DNA of 64,000 bases from Mycobacterium sp. 1164966.3 (GTDB lineage: Bacteria > Actinomycetota > Actinomycetes > Mycobacteriales > Mycobacteriaceae). A program made the position numbers and the translations under genes. Location: assembly GCF_001665395.1 (NCBI RefSeq), contig NZ_LZSG01000021.1, positions 62,001 to 126,000 on the forward strand. The letters are read 5' to 3'. Positions 59,259 to 64,000 of the stretch are shown here, piece by piece; the first letter of the stretch is position 1; each line of letters begins with the position of its first letter. The notes under the pieces were generated by a model, which worked only from the letters and a program-made list of their open reading frames with translations, did not search any database and had not been told where the DNA came from.

Positions 59259-59942
59259 TCATCGGCTCGGTCCTGAGTCCAGGTCTTCGCTCGGCGGCAA
59301 GGCCGCGATGGCAACCGCCTCAGCGGCGCGTCCGGATATCGCGGCGACGTAGACCTGGTCGCCGGCCTGGATGACCGTCTTGGGCTCCGGCAGGATGCCC
59401 GTCCCGAATCGGATCATGAAGGCGACCCGCGCGCCGGTGGCCTGCTCCAGGTCGGTGGCGCGGTGTCCCACCCAGTCCTCGTGCAGGACCACCTCGGAGA
59501 CGGTCACGGTACCGGTCGGGTCGCGCCACTTGGCGGTCTCGGTTTCCCGCGTCAGAGCGTGGAGCAGGCGATCGGTGGTCCAGGGCACCGTGGCAATGGT
59601 CGGGATGCCCAGACGCTCGTAGACCTCGGCGCGCTTGGCGTCGTAGATGCGCGCGACGACGCGCTGCACACCGAACGTCTCCCGGGCCAGCCGTGCCGAG
59701 ATGATGTTGGAGTTGTCCCCGGACGAGACCGCGGCGAACGCGTCGGTCTCCTCGATACCGGCCCTGAGCAGTACATCGCGGTCGAATCCCTGGCCCAGCA
59801 CGCGCTCGCCGGCGAACTCCGGACTGAGCCGGTTGAAAGACGCGCTGTCACGGTCGATGACGGCGACATCGTGGCCGATTCGGGACAGCCCGTCGGCAAC
59901 CGAAGACCCCACCCGGCCGCACCCCATCACAATCACCCGCAC
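59259..59942 (-). CDS. ceoB: Trk-type potassium uptake regulator CeoB (TrkA domain protein)
   Basis: A 227-residue TrkA-like regulatory subunit, the same length as in M. tuberculosis. Rossmann NAD-binding (VIVMGCGRVGSSVADGL), DAFAAVSSGDNSNI, and RCK_C in the last 90 residues. GTG 59942. 25 nt separate it from ceoC, so they are co-transcribed. Divergent from the APC permease gene, which may be a K+ or amino-acid transporter that they regulate. Confidence 0.93.
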   Translation of the reverse strand: MRVIVMGCGRVGSSVADGLSRIGHDVAVIDRDSASFNRLSPEFAGERVLGQGFDRDVLLRAGIEETDAFAAVSSGDNSNIISARLARETFGVQRVVARIYDAKRAEVYERLGIPTIATVPWTTDRLLHALTRETETAKWRDPTGTVTVSEVVLHEDWVGHRATDLEQATGARVAFMIRFGTGILPEPKTVIQAGDQVYVAAISGRAAEAVAIAALPPSEDLDSGPSR

Positions 59943-60075
59943 TTGCGGCCCTCCCGGCTGCGTCCTGCATGTCCACGCTTATCGGTAGACCACATTGGCC
60001 AGCCGATTTCGGTAGGGACAATTCTCGCCTAGGGAACGCTACCGCCAAACCCGGGTGGGCTTACCCTTGGCTCTC

Positions 60076-62073
60076 GTGTCCAAACTTTCAACCGCCGCGC
60101 GCCGGTTGCTCATCGGCCGGCCGTTTCGCAGCGACCGGCTGAGTCACACGCTGCTGCCCAAGCGGATCGCTTTGCCGGTGTTCGCCTCGGACGCGCTGTC
60201 CTCGGTGGCGTACGCGCCCGAAGAGGTTTTCCTGATGCTGTCGGTGGGCGGCTTGGCCGCGTACGCGCTGACGCCGTGGATCGGCCTCGCGGTGGCGGCG
60301 GTCATGTTGGTGGTGGTCGCCAGCTATCGGCAGAACGTGCACGCCTACCCGTCCGGGGGCGGCGACTACGAAGTCGTGACCACCAACCTGGGCAACACCG
60401 CGGGCCTGGTGGTAGCCAGTGCTCTGATGGTGGATTACGTTCTCACCGTTGCGGTTTCGACGGCATCCGCCATGTCGAACATCGGCTCAGCTGTCCCGGT
60501 GGTCGCGCAGAACAAGGTGTGGTTCTGTGTCGCCGCAATCCTTTTGGTGACCGCAATGAATTTGCGCGGGGTTCGCGAGTCGGGGCTGGCTTTCGCCATC
60601 CCCACCTACGCGTTCATCATCGGCGTGATTGGCATGGTCGGCTGGGGGCTGTTTCGAATCTTCGTGTTGGGAAACCCGTTGCGAGCCGAGTCCGCGCATT
60701 TCCAGATGCATTCCGAGCACGGAAAGATCGTCGGGTTCGCGCTGGTGTTCTTGGTGGCGCGGGCGTTCTCCTCGGGATGCGCGGCACTGACCGGTGTAGA
60801 GGCGATCAGCAACGGGGTGCCGGCGTTCGAAAAACCCAAATCACGCAACGCGGCAACGACATTGCTGTTGCTGGGTGCTATCGCGGTGACGCTGTTGATG
60901 GGCATCATCGTGCTGGCCAAGACGCTTGGGGTTCAGCTCGTCGATGATCCCGCGACGCAGCTTTCCGGAGCCCCGCCCGGCTACTACCAGAAGACCTTGG
61001 TCACGCAACTGGCTGAGACGGTGTTCGGCAGCTTCCACATCGGGTTCCTGCTGATTGCCGCGGTGACGGCACTGATCCTGGTGCTGGCGGCCAATACCGC
61101 GTTCAACGGGTTTCCGGTGCTGGGTTCGGTCCTGGCGCAGCACAGTTACCTTCCGCGCCAACTGCACACCCGCGGCGACCGGTTGGCGTTCTCCAACGGA
61201 ATCCTGTTTCTGGCGGGCGCAGCGCTCTTGGCGATCATCGCGTTCCGCGCCGAAGTCACCGCGCTGATCCAGCTCTACATCGTCGGTGTGTTCATTTCGT
61301 TCACGCTGAGTCAGATCGGCATGGTCCGGCACTGGACCCGGTTGCTGCGCACCGAGACCGATCCGCGGGTGCGGCGAAAGATGATGCGCTCGCGGGTGGT
61401 CAACGCGGTGGGGTTGCTTTCCACCGGCGCGGTTCTGGTGGTCGTGCTGGTCACCAAGTTCCAGGCCGGCGCGAAATACGCCATCGCCGCGATGGCTGTT
61501 CTTTTCCTGATCATGAAGCTGATCCGCAAGCACTACGACAGCGTCAGCCGCGAATTGGAGGACCAAGCCGCCGCGCATGGCGACGATGTCGTGCTGCCCA
61601 GCCGCAATCACGCCCTGGTGCTGGTGTCGAAGTTGCACCTGCCCACCCTGCGTGCGGTGGCCTATGCGCGAGCCACCCGCCCCGATGTGCTCGAAGCGAT
61701 CACCGTAAGCGTCGACGACGCGGAAACCCGTGAGCTGGTGCACAAGTGGCAGGAAAGCGACATCAGTGTGCCGCTGAAGGTCATCGCCTCGCCGTACCGT
61801 GAAATCACCCGTCCCATACTGGATTACGTCAAGCGGGTCAGCAAGGAGTCACCGCGCACGGTGGTGACGGTGTTCATCCCCGAGTACGTGGTGGGCCGCT
61901 GGTGGGAACAGCTGCTGCACAACCAGAGTGCGCTGCGGCTCAAGGGCCGGTTGCTGTTCATGCCGGGCGTGATGGTGACGTCCGTGCCCTGGCAGTTGAC
62001 TTCGTCGGAGCGTGTCAAAACTCTGCAGCCGCATGCCGCTCCGGGTGACGCCCGCCGGGGAATCTTCGATTGA
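60076..62073 (+). CDS. APC-superfamily permease (Rv2690c-like)
   Basis: A 665-residue membrane protein with about 12 transmembrane segments and a hydrophilic C-terminal domain (~470-665). Conserved ALPVFASDALSSVAYAPEE and AYPSGGGDYEVV resemble amino-acid/K+ (KUP- or KimA-like) permeases of the APC superfamily. A role in potassium uptake is plausible because ceoBC are divergent neighbours, but unproven. GTG 60076 has a -10 TACCCT (60062-60067) eight bases upstream. It overlaps the next start by four bases. Confidence 0.9.
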   Translation: MSKLSTAARRLLIGRPFRSDRLSHTLLPKRIALPVFASDALSSVAYAPEEVFLMLSVGGLAAYALTPWIGLAVAAVMLVVVASYRQNVHAYPSGGGDYEVVTTNLGNTAGLVVASALMVDYVLTVAVSTASAMSNIGSAVPVVAQNKVWFCVAAILLVTAMNLRGVRESGLAFAIPTYAFIIGVIGMVGWGLFRIFVLGNPLRAESAHFQMHSEHGKIVGFALVFLVARAFSSGCAALTGVEAISNGVPAFEKPKSRNAATTLLLLGAIAVTLLMGIIVLAKTLGVQLVDDPATQLSGAPPGYYQKTLVTQLAETVFGSFHIGFLLIAAVTALILVLAANTAFNGFPVLGSVLAQHSYLPRQLHTRGDRLAFSNGILFLAGAALLAIIAFRAEVTALIQLYIVGVFISFTLSQIGMVRHWTRLLRTETDPRVRRKMMRSRVVNAVGLLSTGAVLVVVLVTKFQAGAKYAIAAMAVLFLIMKLIRKHYDSVSRELEDQAAAHGDDVVLPSRNHALVLVSKLHLPTLRAVAYARATRPDVLEAITVSVDDAETRELVHKWQESDISVPLKVIASPYREITRPILDYVKRVSKESPRTVVTVFIPEYVVGRWWEQLLHNQSALRLKGRLLFMPGVMVTSVPWQLTSSERVKTLQPHAAPGDARRGIFD

Positions 62074-63290
62074 CACTTCAATCTGCCTGCGCCGAGCTGA
62101 CTTTGGTAACCGGTGCGCCTGCCAACGGCGGCAGCTGCGTGGCTCATCATGAGGGCCGGGTGGTGTTCGTCCGCTATGCGCTGCCCGGTGAGCGGGTGCG
62201 GGCGCGGGTCACGGCGGACCGCGGATCTTATTGCCACGCAGTGACTGTCGAAGTCATCGATGCGTCGGCCGACCGAACGGAGTCACTGTGCCCGATCGCC
62301 GGTGCGGACGGCGCCGGCTGTTGCGACCTGGCATTCGTCACGCCGGATGCGGCTCGTCAGCTCAAGGGGCAGGTGGTGGCCAATCAGCTGCAACGGCTCG
62401 GCGGCCACAGCTGGAGCGGGCAGGCGGAGCCGTTGTCTGATTCCGGGGCCACCGGTTGGCGAACGCGGGTCCGGCTCGAGGTGGGCCCTGACCGTCGCCC
62501 GGGCTTTCACCGCTACCACAGCGACGAGCTGGTGGCCGAGCTGCGCTGCGCGCAGCTCCCGGACGGAATGCTCGACGGGCTGGACGCGCCGGACTGGCCC
62601 CCCGGCGCGCAGCTGCACGTCGCCCTCGACGACGACGGCACCCGGCATGTGGTCCGCACCGTGCGTCACGGGAAGCGGACCGCTACCAAGGTGATACAAG
62701 GCGACTACGAGGCTGTGCAGCGGATAGGCCGGCGCACTTGGCAGGTGCCGGTAACGGCCTTCTGGCAGGCGCATCGGGCCGCCGCAAGCGTTTACAGCAG
62801 CCTTGTCGTCGACTGGGCGCAACCTACCGCGGGCATGACGGTGTGGGATCTCTATGGCGGCGCAGGTGTTTTCGCCGCGGTGCTGGGCGAAGCGGTGGGG
62901 GAGTCGGGTCGGGTGCTCTCCGTCGACATTTCCCGCGCGGCCGGGCGGGCCGCCCGGACCGCACTGGCTGACCTGCCGCAGGTGCAGGTCGTCACCGATT
63001 CGGTGCGCCGCGCCCTGGCCGGCGAACAAATCAGCGACTCGAAAGCGGAACTGGCGGTGCTGGATCCGCCGCGCTCGGGCGCCGGGCGCGAGGTGATCGA
63101 CCTACTGGCCGCCGCCGGGATACCGCGCGTGGTGCACATCGGCTGCGAGGCAGCCGCTTTCGCGCGGGACATTGGCCTGTATCGCAGCCACGGCTACGTC
63201 GTCGAGAAGCTCAAGGTGTTCGATGCGTTCCCGCTGACCCACCACGTCGAATGCGTAGCGCTGTTGACCTCCGCGCCGAATGGGCGATAA
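62070..63290 (+). CDS. TrmA/RlmD-type RNA m5U methyltransferase
   Basis: A 406-residue class I methyltransferase. An N-terminal TRAM-like domain (TGAPANGGSCVAHHEGRVVF) is followed by the SAM-binding core (GMTVWDLYGGAGVFA) and LDPPRSGAG. A Cys in VVHIGCEAAA is in the position of the catalytic nucleophile. The start codon is TTG at 62070, overlapping the permease stop as TTGA. It probably methylates rRNA or tRNA uridine. Rv2689c-like. Confidence 0.88.
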   Translation: MTLQSACAELTLVTGAPANGGSCVAHHEGRVVFVRYALPGERVRARVTADRGSYCHAVTVEVIDASADRTESLCPIAGADGAGCCDLAFVTPDAARQLKGQVVANQLQRLGGHSWSGQAEPLSDSGATGWRTRVRLEVGPDRRPGFHRYHSDELVAELRCAQLPDGMLDGLDAPDWPPGAQLHVALDDDGTRHVVRTVRHGKRTATKVIQGDYEAVQRIGRRTWQVPVTAFWQAHRAAASVYSSLVVDWAQPTAGMTVWDLYGGAGVFAAVLGEAVGESGRVLSVDISRAAGRAARTALADLPQVQVVTDSVRRALAGEQISDSKAELAVLDPPRSGAGREVIDLLAAAGIPRVVHIGCEAAAFARDIGLYRSHGYVVEKLKVFDAFPLTHHVECVALLTSAPNGR

Positions 63291-63314
63291 GGCTGCGTTT
63301 TTCCTATGGCTTTT

Positions 63315-64000
63315 CTACGGCTTTTCTAGGGCGAGATCCGCCGTTTCCGCGTTGCCGGATTCCAGCGTCGTCGGTATGACGGCGGTGATACGGGTGCCGC
63401 GTCCGGGCGCGGTGTCGATGGTGAGGTCACCGCCGATGGCTGAGAGGCGGTCGGTCATGTTGGTCATTCCGGCGCCGATGGTTGCGGCGTCGAATCCCTG
63501 GCCGGTGTCGCTGATCGTGAGGGTCAGGGTGCGGTCGTCGGCATCTGCGGTGATCGTGACCGTGGTGCCCTCGCCGCCGTGTTTGGTGGCATTCTGCAGC
63601 GCTTCGCTGCAGCAGAAATAGAGGGCGGCCTCGGTGGACGCGTCGTATCGGCCGAGGCCGTGCAGATTCAACTGCACGGGGATGGGGGCGTGGGCGGCGA
63701 CCGCCGGCAGGGCCGCTGCCAGACCGCCGCTGACGAGCAGCGGGGGGTAGATCCCGTGGGCGAGTCGGCGGATCTCGGCGATCGCCGTCTCCACCAGACC
63801 GGACGCCTCGGTGAGCAGCGGTTGATATCGGTCCGGCCCGGCGGTGCGAGCGAGCTGGATGAGCACCGCCAGGGCGGCGAGGTGTTGTTGGGCGCCGTCA
63901 TGCAGATCCCGCTCCAGACGGCGCCGTTCCTCGTCGGCGGCGGTGATCAGCCGGCCGCGTGACGCTTCGAGTTGGGCGGCTCGCTCGGCGAGCAGTTTCT
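63315..64000 (-). CDS. Sensor histidine kinase, C-terminal part (cut by window edge)
   Basis: The gene runs off the right edge. The visible C-terminal 227 residues include the HisKA_3 box (ERRRLERDLHDGAQQHLAAL, phosphoacceptor His) and a HATPase_c domain (EALQNATKHGGEGTTVTI, SDTGQGFD, GMTNMTDRLSAIGG). This is the NarL/DevS-type two-component kinase architecture; a response regulator gene is expected beyond the edge. I do not recall a two-component system here in M. tuberculosis (Rv2688c is an ABC ATPase), so synteny breaks near this point. Confidence 0.88.
   Translation of the reverse strand, partial: KLLAERAAQLEASRGRLITAADEERRRLERDLHDGAQQHLAALAVLIQLARTAGPDRYQPLLTEASGLVETAIAEIRRLAHGIYPPLLVSGGLAAALPAVAAHAPIPVQLNLHGLGRYDASTEAALYFCCSEALQNATKHGGEGTTVTITADADDRTLTLTISDTGQGFDAATIGAGMTNMTDRLSAIGGDLTIDTAPGRGTRITAVIPTTLESGNAETADLALEKP

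Overview
The window is a 64 kb stretch of high-GC chromosome from a mycobacterium. Gene content and order match, from memory, the Mycobacterium tuberculosis region from about Rv2755c (hsdS fragment) and Rv2754c (thyX) down to Rv2689c, read in the opposite orientation to the H37Rv numbering. The recA gene has no intein, three DMT transporters stand in tandem, and several genes are not known to me from this M. tuberculosis region. I therefore infer a non-tuberculous Mycobacterium. Protein identities and H37Rv comparisons come from recall of family motifs and lengths; no database was searched.

Layout. 1-5.9 kb: tail of a type I restriction specificity subunit, thyX-dapA-rnj, then a reverse operon of a mycofactocin-type SDR, a small monooxygenase and a methyltransferase. 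6-14.2 kb: ftsK, argA, pgsA3, the envelope-stress set clgR-pspA-pspM, a DUF5313/ephG pair, a glycosyltransferase and a DUF3046 protein. 14.3-20.2 kb: an FhuF-like protein divergent from recA-recX, then miaB, a membrane protein and a DUF349 protein. 20.4-28.9 kb: three tandem DMT transporters, then an Rv2728c-like protein, miaA, dapF, hflX and fadE20. 29.2-35.4 kb: an LGFP-repeat envelope protein, divergent lexA and LysM genes with SOS boxes, nrdR, nitrobindin and an alpha/beta hydrolase. 35.4-38.3 kb: a strongly structured, unidentified RNA-like segment before a small secreted protein, a PAC2 protein and a trypsin-like lipoprotein. 38.3-45.8 kb: sthA, a DUF4192 protein, ideR, sigB and small zinc-ribbon or membrane proteins. 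45.8-49.8 kb: an accessory-looking block (secreted phosphoesterase, YegP-like protein, cutinase, zinc-ribbon membrane protein). 49.8-58.4 kb: sigA, ppgK, suhB, cei, a DUF4193 protein, a DUF3093 gene divergent from dut, and others. 58.4-64 kb: a three-copy 56-bp repeat, ceoC-ceoB, an APC permease, a TrmA-like methyltransferase, and the C-terminal part of a sensor histidine kinase cut by the window edge.

How the genes work together. Several are stress-response circuits. recA carries both a LexA box and a RecA-NDp (PafBC-type) promoter, and lexA and the LysM gene share boxes between them. clgR and sigB both have upstream GGAAC-N17/18-CGTT promoters of the SigE/SigH type. IdeR, SigB, SigA and NrdR provide global regulation. 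Many genes start directly 6-8 nt downstream of a TANNNT -10 element, which suggests leaderless transcripts. Three copies of one inverted repeat sit between convergent gene pairs and probably act as terminators. I saw no tRNA, rRNA, CRISPR array, insertion sequence or phage attachment site.
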